Shown in pieces: positions 31,567 through 42,202 of a DNA stretch of 64,000 nt. The notes under the pieces were generated by a model. That model did not search any database and was not told where the DNA came from. It saw only the letters and a list, made by a program, of their open reading frames with translations. The translations under genes and the position numbers were made by a program. The stretch's first letter is position 1; each line of letters starts with the position of its first letter. The stretch is from Pseudomonas soli. GTDB lineage: Bacteria > Pseudomonadota > Gammaproteobacteria > Pseudomonadales > Pseudomonadaceae. The DNA lies in assembly GCF_900110655.1 (NCBI RefSeq), contig NZ_FOEQ01000006.1:273319-337318 (forward strand). The letters are read 5' to 3'.

Positions 31567-31810
31567 GGATATCTCCAGGTCGTAAGCACAAAAAAACGTT
31601 GCCCATCATAGCCGCACCCAGGCGCGACAGGAAGCCACAGACGATTGAGTGTAACTATAGTTGTGCAAGACGCCACGAATCGAAACTGTCATATCACGGT
31701 CATAACATTGCTATGACATTGCCATGCATCAAGCCTTGCAGTGCCGCTCGTTGGCGTAGGACCACGATCGTGGCACGATTGCCGGGTTAACGACCGAGAA
31801 CCTCCAGACC

Positions 31811-33313
31811 ATGCCGCATACCACCGCGAAGAACCTGTCTCTGATCGCCGCCATCGACCTGGGCTCCAACAGCTTCCACATGGTCGTGGCCAAGGCCCAT
31901 CATACGGAAATCCGCATCCTCGAAAGGCTTGGAGAAAAGGTTCAGCTCGCCGCCGGCATCGACGATGAGCGCAAGCTCAGCGAAGAAGCCATGCAACGCG
32001 GACTGGAATGCCTCAAGCGCTTCGCCCAGCTGATCAACGGCATGCCCCAGGGCGCGGTGCGCATCGTCGGCACCAACGCCTTGCGCGAAGCACGCAACCG
32101 CAACGAATTCATCCAGCGCGCCGAGGCCATCCTCGGCCACCCGGTCGAGGTCATTTCCGGCCGTGAAGAGGCGCGCCTGATCTACCTGGGCGTGTCCCAC
32201 ACCCTGGCCGACACCCCGGGCAAGCGCCTGGTTGCCGACATCGGCGGCGGCAGCACCGAGTTCATCATCGGCCAGCGTTTCGAGCCGCTGCTGCGCGAAA
32301 GCCTGCAAATGGGCTGCGTCAGCTTCACCCAGCGTTATTTCCGCGACGGCAAGATTACCCCGGCGCGCTACGCACAGGCCTACACCGCCGCGCGCCTGGA
32401 GCTGATGAGCATCGAGAACGCCCTGCACCGCCTGACCTGGGATGAGGCCATCGGCTCGTCCGGGACCATCCGCGCCATCGGCGCCGCCATCAAGTCCGGC
32501 GGACTGGGTAATGGCGAGGTCAACGCCGAGGGCTTGGCCTGGGTCAAGCGCAAGCTGTTCAAGCTGGGCGAGACCGACAAGATCGACTTCGAAGGGGTCA
32601 AGCCCGATCGCCGAACCATTTTCCCCGCAGGCCTGGCCATCCTCGAGGCGATCTTCGATGCGCTGGAGCTGCAGCGTATGGAACACTGCGACGGTGCCCT
32701 GCGCGAAGGCGTGTTGTTCGACCTGCTGGGCCGCCACCATCACGAAGATGTGCGCGAGCGCACCCTGAACTCGCTGATGGAGCGTTACCACGTCGACCAG
32801 GGCCAGGCCGCACGGGTCGAGCGCAAGGCGCTGCACGCCTTCGACCAAGTGGCCAAGGCATGGGACCTCGAGGACGGCAACTGGCGCGATCTTCTTGGCT
32901 GGGCGGCGAAAGTGCACGAAGTGGGCCTGGACATCGCCCATTACCACTACCACAAGCACGGTGCCTACCTGATCGAGCACTCCGACCTGTCCGGCTTCTC
33001 CCGCGAGGACCAGCAGATGATGGCCCTGCTGGTGCGCGGCCATCGCCGCAACATTCCCAAGGACAAGTTCGCCGAGTTCGGCGACGAAGGCATCAAGCTG
33101 ATCCGCCTGTGCGTGCTGCTGCGCTTCGCCATCCTCTTCCATCACATCCGCGGCACCCAGCAGATGCCGAAAGTGGTGCTGCAGGCCGGCGACAACAGCC
33201 TGGAAGTGATCTTCCCTGGAAACTGGCTGGAAGAAAACCAGCTGACCCAGGCCGACTTCGCCAACGAGGCGGAGTGGCTGGCCCGGGTCGGCTTCGTTCT
33301 CAGCGTACGTTGA
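31811..33313 (+). CDS. ppx: Exopolyphosphatase Ppx/GppA
   Basis: A 500-residue ASKHA-fold exopolyphosphatase that removes phosphate from polyphosphate (and possibly pppGpp). The phosphate-binding loops are [15 protein letters not shown] near 13-27 and [14 protein letters not shown] near 141-154. The C-terminal HD-like helical domain (about 315-500) is complete. The last 14 bases overlap the 3' end of the oppositely oriented ppk. Confidence 0.95.
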   Translation: MPHTTAKNLSLIAAIDLGSNSFHMVVAKAHHTEIRILERLGEKVQLAAGIDDERKLSEEAMQRGLECLKRFAQLINGMPQGAVRIVGTNALREARNRNEFIQRAEAILGHPVEVISGREEARLIYLGVSHTLADTPGKRLVADIGGGSTEFIIGQRFEPLLRESLQMGCVSFTQRYFRDGKITPARYAQAYTAARLELMSIENALHRLTWDEAIGSSGTIRAIGAAIKSGGLGNGEVNAEGLAWVKRKLFKLGETDKIDFEGVKPDRRTIFPAGLAILEAIFDALELQRMEHCDGALREGVLFDLLGRHHHEDVRERTLNSLMERYHVDQGQAARVERKALHAFDQVAKAWDLEDGNWRDLLGWAAKVHEVGLDIAHYHYHKHGAYLIEHSDLSGFSREDQQMMALLVRGHRRNIPKDKFAEFGDEGIKLIRLCVLLRFAILFHHIRGTQQMPKVVLQAGDNSLEVIFPGNWLEENQLTQADFANEAEWLARVGFVLSVR

Positions 33314-35540
33314 GGACCGGGTTGCTCAGGCGCTCCAGCAGGGTCGCCTGGGCACTGCGCGGATTCTGGTTGCCGGTCGGGGTGCTGCGCACGTAGCGCC
33401 CGTCCGGTTGCAGGGTCCAGGCCTGGGTGTTGTCGGTCAGGTACCCTTCCAGCTCCTTCTTGACCCGCAGCAACAGCTTCTTGCCTTCCACCGGGAAGCA
33501 GGTCTCGACACGCTTGTCGAGGTTGCGCTCCATCCAGTCGGCACTGGACAGGTAGATCTGCTCCTCGCCGCCATTGAGGAAGTAGAACACCCGGGTATGC
33601 TCGAGGAAGCGGCCGATGATCGAGCGCACATGGATGTTGTGCGACACCCCCGGTATACCCGGACGCAGGCAGCACATGCCACGCACCACCAGGTCGATGC
33701 GCACGCCCGACTGGCTGGCCTTGTACAGCGCCTTGATGATCTTGGCGTCGGTCAGCGAGTTGAACTTGGCGATGATGTGCGCAGGCTTGCCCTCCAGGGC
33801 GAACTGGGTCTCCCGGGCGATCATGTCGAGCATGCCCTTTTTCAGGGTGAAGGGCGCGTGCAGCAGCTTCTTCATGCGCAGGGTCTTGCCCATGCCGATC
33901 AACTGGCTGAACAGTTTGCCGACGTCCTCGGTGAGGGCGTCGTCGGAGGTCAGCAGGCTGTAGTCGGTGTACAGGCGGGCGTTGCCGGCGTGGTAGTTGC
34001 CGGTGCCCAGGTGTGCGTAACGGACGATCTCGCCCTGCTCGCGGCGCAGGATCAGCATCATCTTGGCGTGGGTCTTGAAACCGACCACCCCGTAGATCAC
34101 CACCGCGCCGGCGGCCTGCAGGCGGCTGGCCATCTGCAGGTTGGACTCTTCGTCGAAGCGTGCGCGCAATTCGATCACTGCCGTGACCTCCTTGCCGTTA
34201 CGCGCCGCGTCCACCAGGGCGTCGACGATCTCCGAGTTGGCACCCGAGCGATAGAGCGTCTGGCGCACGGCAAGCACGTGCGGGTCCTTGGCGGCCTGAC
34301 GCAGCAGGTCGATCACTGGGGTGAACGATTCGAACGGGTGCATCAGCAGGATGTCCTGCTTGCCGATCACACTGAAGATGTTGTCGGCGTTCACCAGCAG
34401 CTTGGGGATCGCCGGGGTGAACGGCGTGTACTGCAGCTCGGGGTGGCTGTCGAGCCCGGTGATGCTGAACAGACGGGTCAGGTTGACCGGGCCGTTGACC
34501 TGGTACAGTTCGCTCTCGCTCAGGCTGAACTGCTTGAGCAGATAGTCGGAGAGGTGTTTGGGGCAGGTATCGGCTACCTCGAGGCGCACGGCATCGCCGT
34601 AGCGGCGCGAGAACAACTCGCCGCGCAGGGCACGGGCGAGGTCGTCGACCTCTTCCGAGTCCAGCGCCAGGTCGGCGTTACGGGTCAGGCGGAACTGGTA
34701 GCAGCCCTTGACCTTCATGCCCTGGAACAGGTCATCGGCATGGGCATGGATCATCGACGACAGGAACACATAGTTGTCGCCAGGCCCGCCGACGTCTTCC
34801 GGCACCCGGATTACCCGCGGCAGCAGGCGCGGTGCCGGGATGATCGCCAAGCCCGAATCGCGGCCGAAGGCGTCGACACCCTCGAGCTCGACGATGAAGT
34901 TCAGGCTCTTGTTCACCAGCAACGGGAACGGGTGGGTCGGGTCGAGGCCGATCGGGGTGATGATCGGCGCGATCTCGTCGCGGAAGAAGCGTCGTACCCA
35001 GGTCTTGAGCTTGGGTGTCCAGTAACGGCGCCGGATGAAGCGAATGGCGTGTTTTTCCAGCTCCGGCAGCAGCACGTCGTTGAGGATCGCGTACTGCCGA
35101 TCCACTTCAAGGTGCACCAGCTCGCTGATCCGCGCCAGCGCCTGGTGCGGCTGCAGGCCATCGGCGCCGGCCTGTTCGCGGGCGAAGTTGATCTGCTTCT
35201 TCAGGCCCGCCACACGGATTTCGAAGAACTCGTCCAGGTTGCTGGAGAAGATCAACAGGAACTTCAGGCGCTCGAGCAGCGGGTACGACTCGTCCAGCGC
35301 CTGCTCCAGCACGCGGATATTGAACTGCAGCTGCGAAAGCTCGCGATGAATGTACAGGCTGCTGTCGTCCAGGCTCGGCACGGCGATCGCCGGGGCCGGC
35401 GCAGGCACAGGGGCCGGGGCGGCTTCAGCGACAGGTTCCGGCTGCGCTACCGCCGGCAGGTCGGGCGGGGTCTGCACCATTTCTTCGGGCACGGCCTGGG
35501 CATCCTTGATCGCGACAGGGTTGAGCACTTCGTTATTCAT
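33300..35540 (-). CDS. ppk: Polyphosphate kinase Ppk1
   Basis: A 746-residue membrane-associated polyphosphate kinase. An N-terminal Pro/Ala-rich extension of about 55 residues precedes the conserved start [19 protein letters not shown]. The autophosphorylated His lies in [20 protein letters not shown] near 485, quoted as HLGTGNYH. The PLD-like C-terminal domains are intact ([13 protein letters not shown]). It is convergent with ppx, giving opposed polyphosphate synthesis and degradation genes. The Pro-rich N-terminus is longer than in E. coli. Confidence 0.96.
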   Translation of the reverse strand: MNNEVLNPVAIKDAQAVPEEMVQTPPDLPAVAQPEPVAEAAPAPVPAPAPAIAVPSLDDSSLYIHRELSQLQFNIRVLEQALDESYPLLERLKFLLIFSSNLDEFFEIRVAGLKKQINFAREQAGADGLQPHQALARISELVHLEVDRQYAILNDVLLPELEKHAIRFIRRRYWTPKLKTWVRRFFRDEIAPIITPIGLDPTHPFPLLVNKSLNFIVELEGVDAFGRDSGLAIIPAPRLLPRVIRVPEDVGGPGDNYVFLSSMIHAHADDLFQGMKVKGCYQFRLTRNADLALDSEEVDDLARALRGELFSRRYGDAVRLEVADTCPKHLSDYLLKQFSLSESELYQVNGPVNLTRLFSITGLDSHPELQYTPFTPAIPKLLVNADNIFSVIGKQDILLMHPFESFTPVIDLLRQAAKDPHVLAVRQTLYRSGANSEIVDALVDAARNGKEVTAVIELRARFDEESNLQMASRLQAAGAVVIYGVVGFKTHAKMMLILRREQGEIVRYAHLGTGNYHAGNARLYTDYSLLTSDDALTEDVGKLFSQLIGMGKTLRMKKLLHAPFTLKKGMLDMIARETQFALEGKPAHIIAKFNSLTDAKIIKALYKASQSGVRIDLVVRGMCCLRPGIPGVSHNIHVRSIIGRFLEHTRVFYFLNGGEEQIYLSSADWMERNLDKRVETCFPVEGKKLLLRVKKELEGYLTDNTQAWTLQPDGRYVRSTPTGNQNPRSAQATLLERLSNPVLNVR

Positions 35541-35559
35541 CTGACGTTCCTGGAGAGCG

Positions 35560-36696
<1,137 letters not shown>

Positions 36697-36778
36697 TCAC
36701 GTCGAGACACATTTGGACACTTTCCCGAACGCGCCCGAAGGGGTAGGCTGCGCGTTCATTTCGCCAGCACGCCAGAAA

Positions 36779-37423
36779 ATGCTTCAACAATTCCTGAACG
36801 ATTTCGGCTACTTTGCCCTTTTTCTCGGCACGTTCTTCGAAGGCGAGACCATCCTCGTGCTCGCAGGGTTTCTTGCGTTTCGCGAATACATGGATATCAA
36901 GCTGGTGGTCCTGGTGGCCTTCTGTGGCAGTTATGCCGGTGACCAGTTGTGGTATTTCATGGGTCGACGCCACGGGCGCAAGATCCTCGCCCGCAAGCCT
37001 CGCTGGCAAGCCATGGGCGACCGCGCGCTGGAGCATATCCGCCGCCATCCGGACATCTGGGTGCTGAGCTTCCGCTTCGTCTACGGCCTGCGCACGGTGA
37101 TGCCGGTGGCCATCGGCCTGTCCGGCTACCCGCCACGCCGCTACCTGCTGCTCAACGGCATCGGCGCCGCAGTCTGGGCCCTGGCCCTGGGCCTGGCCGC
37201 CTATCACTTCGGCGCCATACTCGAAGGCATGCTGGGCAGCATCAAGAAATACGAGCTATGGGTGCTCGGCGGCCTGCTGGTGCTGGGCCTCGCGCTCTGG
37301 CTGCGCCGGCGCTTTCGCAACAGCCGCGCCGAGCGTCGCGCGGCGGCAGAGGGCCAGGCCGCCGAGGCTGAGCAGGCTGTAACCCAGGAGCAGCAGCCAG
37401 AACAGGGGCGTGACCAGCACTAA
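36779..37423 (+). CDS. DedA-family membrane protein
   Basis: A 214-residue DedA/SNARE-associated protein implicated in lipid scrambling and membrane homeostasis. The start MLQQFLNDFGYFALFLGTFFEG, split here, gives the family motif FLGTFFEGETILVLAGFLA (E conserved). RFVYGLRTVMPVAIG near 105 carries the conserved R/G pattern. The last TM (WVLGGLLVLGLALWL) is followed by a charged tail rich in Arg, Ala, Glu and Gln. The final 168 bp overlap the converging desaturase-like gene on the other strand. ATG 36779 was chosen over upstream codons because it starts the family's first helix. Confidence 0.9.
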   Translation: MLQQFLNDFGYFALFLGTFFEGETILVLAGFLAFREYMDIKLVVLVAFCGSYAGDQLWYFMGRRHGRKILARKPRWQAMGDRALEHIRRHPDIWVLSFRFVYGLRTVMPVAIGLSGYPPRRYLLLNGIGAAVWALALGLAAYHFGAILEGMLGSIKKYELWVLGGLLVLGLALWLRRRFRNSRAERRAAAEGQAAEAEQAVTQEQQPEQGRDQH

Positions 37424-38551
37424 GCCCAACGCGCCGGCCAGGTACAGCGCTGGCGCATTCGATAGCAGGCGCGCCAGCTCCAGGCGCGCTGCCCAGGGTC
37501 GATCCTCGAGCGCCACGCCCAGCACGAACAGCCCGAACGCCATTACCGTCCAGCCCAATGCCAGGGCTGCGGGCGTCACCTGGTCCGCCATCTCCATCAG
37601 ATAACTGCCCAACGCCACGTAGACCGCGAACTGCGCCGTGACGTACAACTGCTGTGCACCGCCCAGCGGGATCGCGAACTTGCGAAACGCGGCGAGGTCC
37701 TGCTTGGCCTGTGGATAAGCGGCGGTCACGTCCGCTGGCCGCCAGCCAGTGGGCATGAACCAGATACGCAGCTTGTCCCACCAACGGGCCGTTCGCCGGG
37801 CGTCGTCCCACAGCTGGGCGTAGAACTGCACGTTGGCCCACAGCGGGTTCCAGCTCGCCAAAGGCGTGGTCACGCCGAAGATCACCGGCTCGCGATCGTC
37901 CTCTTCCTGGAAGGTGCCGAACAGCCGGTCCCAGATTATGAACACGCCGCCGTAGTTGCGATCCAAGTACAGAGGATTCTGCGCATGGTGGACGCGATGG
38001 TTGGACGGCGTAATGAAAATCCACTCGAGCCAGCCCAGCTTGGGCACATGGCGAGTGTGCACCCAGAACTGGTAGAGCAGGTTCAGCGAGGCCACGGTGA
38101 GGAACACCAGGGGCGGCACGCCCAGCAACGCCAGCGGCAGGTAGAAGATCCAGGAAAACAGAAAACCGCTGCTGGTCTGGCGCAAGGCGGTGGTGAGGTT
38201 GTACTCCTCGCTCTGGTGATGCACCGAGTGCGCGGCCCACAAAACGTTGCGCTCGTGGCCCAGGCGGTGCAGCCAGTAATAGCAGAGGTCGTAGAGCACG
38301 AAAGCGACCACCCACACCCACCAGGCACCCGCCGGCAGCCGCAGCCAGGCCAGGTGCTCCCAGGCCACGGCATAGGTGATCAGCCCCACCCCTTTGGTCA
38401 GAAGGCCGGTGCTGGTGGACAGCGCACCGGTGCTCAGGCTGTTGATCGAGTCGGCAAGCTGGTAGTTGCGGCGCCCGCGTACGCGGTCGGCGATCAGCTC
38501 CACCGCGATCAGCACGAAGAAGAACGGCACGGCCAGCAGAATCAGGTCCAT
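37256..38551 (-). CDS. Sterol desaturase / fatty acid hydroxylase family membrane protein
   Basis: A 431-residue integral membrane di-iron hydroxylase. The histidine clusters are HRLGHERN (near 98), HSVHHQSEEYN (near 110) and NHRVHHAQNP (near 187), the eight-histidine pattern of the family. About eight TM helices are present; the C-terminal third (about 300-410) adds further helices not part of the catalytic core. Substrate unknown, perhaps an ether lipid, fatty acid or hopanoid. Start ATG 38551 with GGAGGGG upstream. Its last 56 codons are antisense to the dedA tail. Confidence 0.88.
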   Translation of the reverse strand: MDLILLAVPFFFVLIAVELIADRVRGRRNYQLADSINSLSTGALSTSTGLLTKGVGLITYAVAWEHLAWLRLPAGAWWVWVVAFVLYDLCYYWLHRLGHERNVLWAAHSVHHQSEEYNLTTALRQTSSGFLFSWIFYLPLALLGVPPLVFLTVASLNLLYQFWVHTRHVPKLGWLEWIFITPSNHRVHHAQNPLYLDRNYGGVFIIWDRLFGTFQEEDDREPVIFGVTTPLASWNPLWANVQFYAQLWDDARRTARWWDKLRIWFMPTGWRPADVTAAYPQAKQDLAAFRKFAIPLGGAQQLYVTAQFAVYVALGSYLMEMADQVTPAALALGWTVMAFGLFVLGVALEDRPWAARLELARLLSNAPALYLAGALGLVLVTPLFWLLLLGYSLLSLGGLALCRRATLGAAVAKAPAQPEREAQHQQAAEHP

Positions 38552-38664
38552 GAACGGCCCCCTCCAAGGTTGTCCACGAAGATTAGGCCCGCACTGGGGC
38601 AAATCCCATGGCTACATCTGCCAAACTAGAGGACATTTAGCGCCTCGACACTGGAGTATTGAGC

Positions 38665-39333
38665 ATGACGAAAAAAGTTGCGGTGATTCTGTCCGGTTGC
38701 GGCGTGTACGACGGCGCCGAAATCCACGAGAGCGTGATCACCCTGCTGCGCCTGGACCAGCGCGGCGCCCAGGTGCAGTGCTTCGCGCCGAACATCGCGC
38801 AGATGCATGTGATCGACCACCTGACCGGGGAAGAGATGCCCGAATCGCGCAATGTGCTGGTGGAGTCGGCGCGCATCGCCCGTGGCGAGGTGAAGGACAT
38901 TCGCGAAGCCAAGGTCGAGGACTTCGACGCCCTGATCGTGCCGGGAGGCTTCGGCGCGGCGAAGAACCTGTCGAACTTTGCCGTCGAAGGCGCCAACTGC
39001 ACCGTGCAACCGGACGTGCTGGCGCTGGCCGAGGCCTTTGCCGGCGCCTGCAAGCCGGTCGGGCTGATCTGCATCTCGCCGGCCCTGGCGGCGAAGATCT
39101 ATGGGCCGGGCGTGGTCTGCACCATCGGCACTGACGCCGATACCAGCGCGGCGGTGGTGAAGATGGGCGGCACCCATGAAGAGTGCGATGTGCATGACAT
39201 CGTCGAAGATACCCAGCGCAAGCTGGTGACTACCCCGGCGTACATGCTGGCCAAGTCGATCAGCGAGGCGGCGGGTGGCATCTACAAGTTGGTGGATCGG
39301 GTGCTGGAGCTGACCCACGAGGGTGACAAGTAA
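38665..39333 (+). CDS. elbB: ElbB/ES1-type glyoxalase-like protein
   Basis: A 222-residue DJ-1/PfpI-superfamily protein of the ElbB (isoprenoid biosynthesis, 'sigma cross-reacting protein 27A') group. It begins MTKKVAVILSGCGVYDGAEIHE, quoted here as VILSGCGVYDG, and has ALIVPGGFGAAKNLS near 93 and GLICISPALAAKIYG near 135 with the nucleophilic Cys. E. coli ElbB has glyoxalase activity and affects isoprenoid yield; the true role is unclear. ATG 38665 has CTGGAG eight bases upstream; a TTG at 38659 is less likely. Confidence 0.9.
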   Translation: MTKKVAVILSGCGVYDGAEIHESVITLLRLDQRGAQVQCFAPNIAQMHVIDHLTGEEMPESRNVLVESARIARGEVKDIREAKVEDFDALIVPGGFGAAKNLSNFAVEGANCTVQPDVLALAEAFAGACKPVGLICISPALAAKIYGPGVVCTIGTDADTSAAVVKMGGTHEECDVHDIVEDTQRKLVTTPAYMLAKSISEAAGGIYKLVDRVLELTHEGDK

Positions 39334-39335
39334 GG

Positions 39336-39395
39336 CCTCGAAGGCCTGCTACGCAGGCCATCGCCGGCAAGCCGGCTCCCACAGGATCACCTACA
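39336..39395. repeat. REP-like element downstream of elbB
   Basis: The REP-like core TCGCCGGCAAGCCGGCTCCC (39361-39380) contains GCCGGCAAGCCGGC as a near-palindrome. It is preceded by a small hairpin GGCCTGC/GCAGGCC around 39341-39359, at the junction of converging genes. Confidence 0.6.
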
Positions 39396-39422
39396 CATGC
39401 GGGAACCGGCAACCCCACGTAC

Positions 39423-39875
39423 TCAACGCTTGGAAAGCCGTCCCAGAATCCGGTCCAGGGCATTGGCGAACGCCTGCTTCTCGCGTTCGCCATAAGGTGC
39501 CTGCCCGCCACCCACCTGCCCCTGCTCGCGCAGTTCGGTGAACAGGTTGCGCACCGCCAGGCGCTCGCCCATGTTGCGCTCGTCGAACTCGCGGCCACGC
39601 GGGTCCAGCGCGGCTACGCCTTTCTTGATCAGGCGGTCGGCCAGCGGCACGTCGCTGCAAATCACCAGCTCGCCGGGCTCGGCGTTGTCCACCAGGTAGT
39701 CGTCGGCCGCGTCCATGCCGCTGGGCACCACGATAAGCCGCACGCAGGCGAAAGCCGGCTTGATCTGCGGCTGGCCGGCCACCATCACCACCTCCAGCTT
39801 GCGCTTGAGGGCGAACTTGACGATCAGGTCCTTGGCCGCCTTGGGGCAGGCGTCGGCATCGATCCATACACGCAT
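39423..39875 (-). CDS. YaiI/YqxD family protein (DUF188)
   Basis: A 150-residue conserved cytoplasmic protein with a PIN-like fold. The signature MRVWIDADACPKAAKDLI is at the start, and later VICSDVPLADRLIKKG and LDPRGREFDERNMGERLAVR. Function is unknown; a nuclease-like activity is suggested only by the fold (acidic residues at D6, D8, D98 and similar). Convergent with elbB. Confidence 0.9.
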   Translation of the reverse strand: MRVWIDADACPKAAKDLIVKFALKRKLEVVMVAGQPQIKPAFACVRLIVVPSGMDAADDYLVDNAEPGELVICSDVPLADRLIKKGVAALDPRGREFDERNMGERLAVRNLFTELREQGQVGGGQAPYGEREKQAFANALDRILGRLSKR

Positions 39876-39969
39876 GAGATTAATCCTGTGCTCCGGGCGG
39901 ACATTATGCCAGCCCCAGCCTCATTGCGGGGCGGGGTGGCGGCACACCACCCCTTCCCACTGCACAGAC

Positions 39970-41880
39970 TCAGCTGGCCGCCGCCCGGCGCTTCTCGGCC
40001 AAGCGGCTGCGCCCATAGAGGAACACGATAGCCAGCAACGCCACCGCCTGCGCGCTCAGTGAGTAGAGATCGGCGTGGATCCCCAGCCAGTCGAACTCGA
40101 AGAACGCCACCGGCCGCGTACCCAGGACGCCGGCCTCCTGCAGCGCCTTGACGCCATGCCCGGCGAACACCACCGACAGCGCACAGAGCAAAGCCGCGTT
40201 GATGCTGAAGAACAGCGACAGCGGCAGCTTGGCCGAGCCGCGCAGGATCACCCAGGCCAGGCCCACCAGCAGCACCAGCGCCGTGGCACCGCCTGCCAGA
40301 ACCGCCTGGTGGCCAGCCGGCCCGGCCTGCAGCCACAGGGTCTCGTAGAACAGGATCACCTCGAACAACTCGCGATACACCGAGAAGAACGCCAGCACGG
40401 CAAAGCCGAAGCGCCCGCCGCCACTGACCAGGCTGCTCTTGATGTAGTCCTGCCAGGCGGCCGCGTGGCGGCGGTCGTGCATCCACACGCCGAGCCACAG
40501 CACCATCACCGCGGCGAACAAAGCCGTGCAGCCTTCGAGCAGCTCACGCTGCGCGCCACCGACATCGATCACGTAGGCCGCCAGGGCCCAGGTGGCGAAA
40601 CCGGCGACCAGCGCCAGGGCCCAGCCGACGTTGACGCTACGCACCGCAGACTGCTGGCCGGTGTTGCGCAGGAAAGCGAGGATCGCCGCCAGCACCAGGA
40701 TCGCCTCCAGGCCCTCGCGCAGCAGGATCAGCAGGCCGGAGATGTAGCTCAACGACCAGCTAAGGCCATCGCTGCCCAGCAGCTTCGAGGCCTGTTCGAG
40801 CTTGACCTTGGCTTCAGCCAGGCGCTGTTCGGCCTGGGCCACCGGCAGGCCGTCCTGCAGCGACTGACGGTAGGCCATCAGCGACTTCTCGGTGTCCTTG
40901 CGGGCCTGGGTGTCGATGTTGTCAAGCGAGCTTTCCACCAGCTCGAAGCCTTCCAGGTAAGCCGCCACCGACAAGTCGTAGGCCTGGTCGTGGTCGCCGG
41001 CACGGTAAGCCGCCAGGCTCTTGTCCAGGGTGCTGGAGGTGTACTCGAGCAGCTGCGCCGGGCCACGCTTGACCTGCGGCGGTTGCGCCCGCTGGGCGCG
41101 GAACGCGCCCACGGCGTTTGCGCCTTCATTGGCGGCAACCTCGGCCGGGGTCTGCCGGGCCAGGTCGGCGAGGTTCCAGGTCTTGTCGCTCTTTGCCGCC
41201 TGCGGATCGGCGGTGAAACTGGCGATGTAGGCCGCCACGTCCCAGCGTTGGCGCTCGTCGAGCTGGTCAGCGAACGAGGGCATCTCGGTGCCCTCGATGC
41301 CCAGCCCGAGGGTGTTGTACAGGTCGAACAGGCTGAGCTGGTCGAGGCGCGCGGCATCGCGCAGGTTGGCCGGCGCAGGCTCCAGGCCGACGCCGGCCGG
41401 GCCATCGCCCAGCCCGGTATCGCCGTGGCAGATCGAGCAATTCTGGGCATACAGCGATGCGCCGCGGGCCGGGTCCGGGGTGATCACCGGTGCCTGGCTT
41501 ACCTCGTAGGCCACGGCCAGCCGCGCACCCAGCTGGCGGGCCTGACGGGCAACGCCGGCGCCATCCTGACGCTGGTCGATGGCCTGGCGCAGGCTCTGGA
41601 CACCCTGCTCCAGCGCGCCGCGCTCGGCATGCTCGGGCAGCCCCTTGACCAGCTCGGCCAGCACCCCGCTGAACTCCTGTTGCTCGCGGTATTCCCCGTC
41701 GTCCACCACCTTGCCGTCGCGCACGGTCGGTGGGTAGTCGGCACCGATGTAATCCAGCAGATGCAACGCCTTGGTCGCCTCGGCGGGTGCTTCGGCCAGC
41801 GTCGGGGTGCTGCACAGCGCCATCACCGGGCCAAGCAACAGGGCAGGCAGCCAGGCAAGCAGACGGGAACGGGAAATCAT
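39970..41880 (-). CDS. Cytochrome c / FTR1-family iron permease
   Basis: A 636-residue fusion. A signal peptide spans about 1-30. A periplasmic region with one c-type heme site, CSICH at 148-152, extends to about 240, then comes a long helical linker. The C-terminal FTR1 permease (about 375-636) has seven TM helices and two REXXE iron motifs, REGLE and RELFE. FTR1/EfeU proteins import iron; the attached cytochrome may oxidise Fe(II) in place of a separate oxidase. No EfeO or EfeB is nearby. I see no convincing Fur box upstream. Confidence 0.9.
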   Translation of the reverse strand: MISRSRLLAWLPALLLGPVMALCSTPTLAEAPAEATKALHLLDYIGADYPPTVRDGKVVDDGEYREQQEFSGVLAELVKGLPEHAERGALEQGVQSLRQAIDQRQDGAGVARQARQLGARLAVAYEVSQAPVITPDPARGASLYAQNCSICHGDTGLGDGPAGVGLEPAPANLRDAARLDQLSLFDLYNTLGLGIEGTEMPSFADQLDERQRWDVAAYIASFTADPQAAKSDKTWNLADLARQTPAEVAANEGANAVGAFRAQRAQPPQVKRGPAQLLEYTSSTLDKSLAAYRAGDHDQAYDLSVAAYLEGFELVESSLDNIDTQARKDTEKSLMAYRQSLQDGLPVAQAEQRLAEAKVKLEQASKLLGSDGLSWSLSYISGLLILLREGLEAILVLAAILAFLRNTGQQSAVRSVNVGWALALVAGFATWALAAYVIDVGGAQRELLEGCTALFAAVMVLWLGVWMHDRRHAAAWQDYIKSSLVSGGGRFGFAVLAFFSVYRELFEVILFYETLWLQAGPAGHQAVLAGGATALVLLVGLAWVILRGSAKLPLSLFFSINAALLCALSVVFAGHGVKALQEAGVLGTRPVAFFEFDWLGIHADLYSLSAQAVALLAIVFLYGRSRLAEKRRAAAS

Positions 41881-42202
41881 GGCCAATCTCGACGGAAATA
41901 CGAAAGAGAACATTGTTCACTTCCACTCTCTCCCGCTCAAGGCTCACTGGCAGATTTCATGAAAAATCTTGCGACAAATTGACCTGTCAACAGCCTGGAA
42001 AGCGCTTTTTCGACCGATGGCACGCCTGCAGAAAATGCGAAGCAATTCGCCATCACATAGCTACTACTTTGGGTATAATTCCGCGCCGCCGTAATAGCCA
42101 TTAGCAATCAAGGCGCCTCCATCGAGAGGTTCTGGCGATAAAACAGAGGGATCTGCCGCCCCCGCCCACGCGGCCAACCGTTTCAGGGAAAGAAGAAGTC
42201 CG
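41881..42202. other. 322-bp divergent region between FTR1 and the lipoprotein operon
   Basis: No gene is visible. A consensus -10 hexamer TATAAT lies at 42074-42079, pointing toward the lipoprotein operon, but no good -35 was found at 16-18 bp. The lipoprotein ATG at 42203 is preceded by GGGAAAGAAGAAG. The FTR1 side is AT-rich without a clear operator. Confidence 0.5.

Noticed and set aside
37242..38567. An alternative 441-codon frame in the desaturase-like gene
   Set aside because: The frame at 37256-38551 carries the eight-histidine motifs and TM helices; this one is Arg/Pro/Ala-rich noise.
41881..42202. A Fur box upstream of the FTR1 permease
   Set aside because: No 19-bp sequence close to the GATAATGATAATCATTATC pattern was found on either strand.
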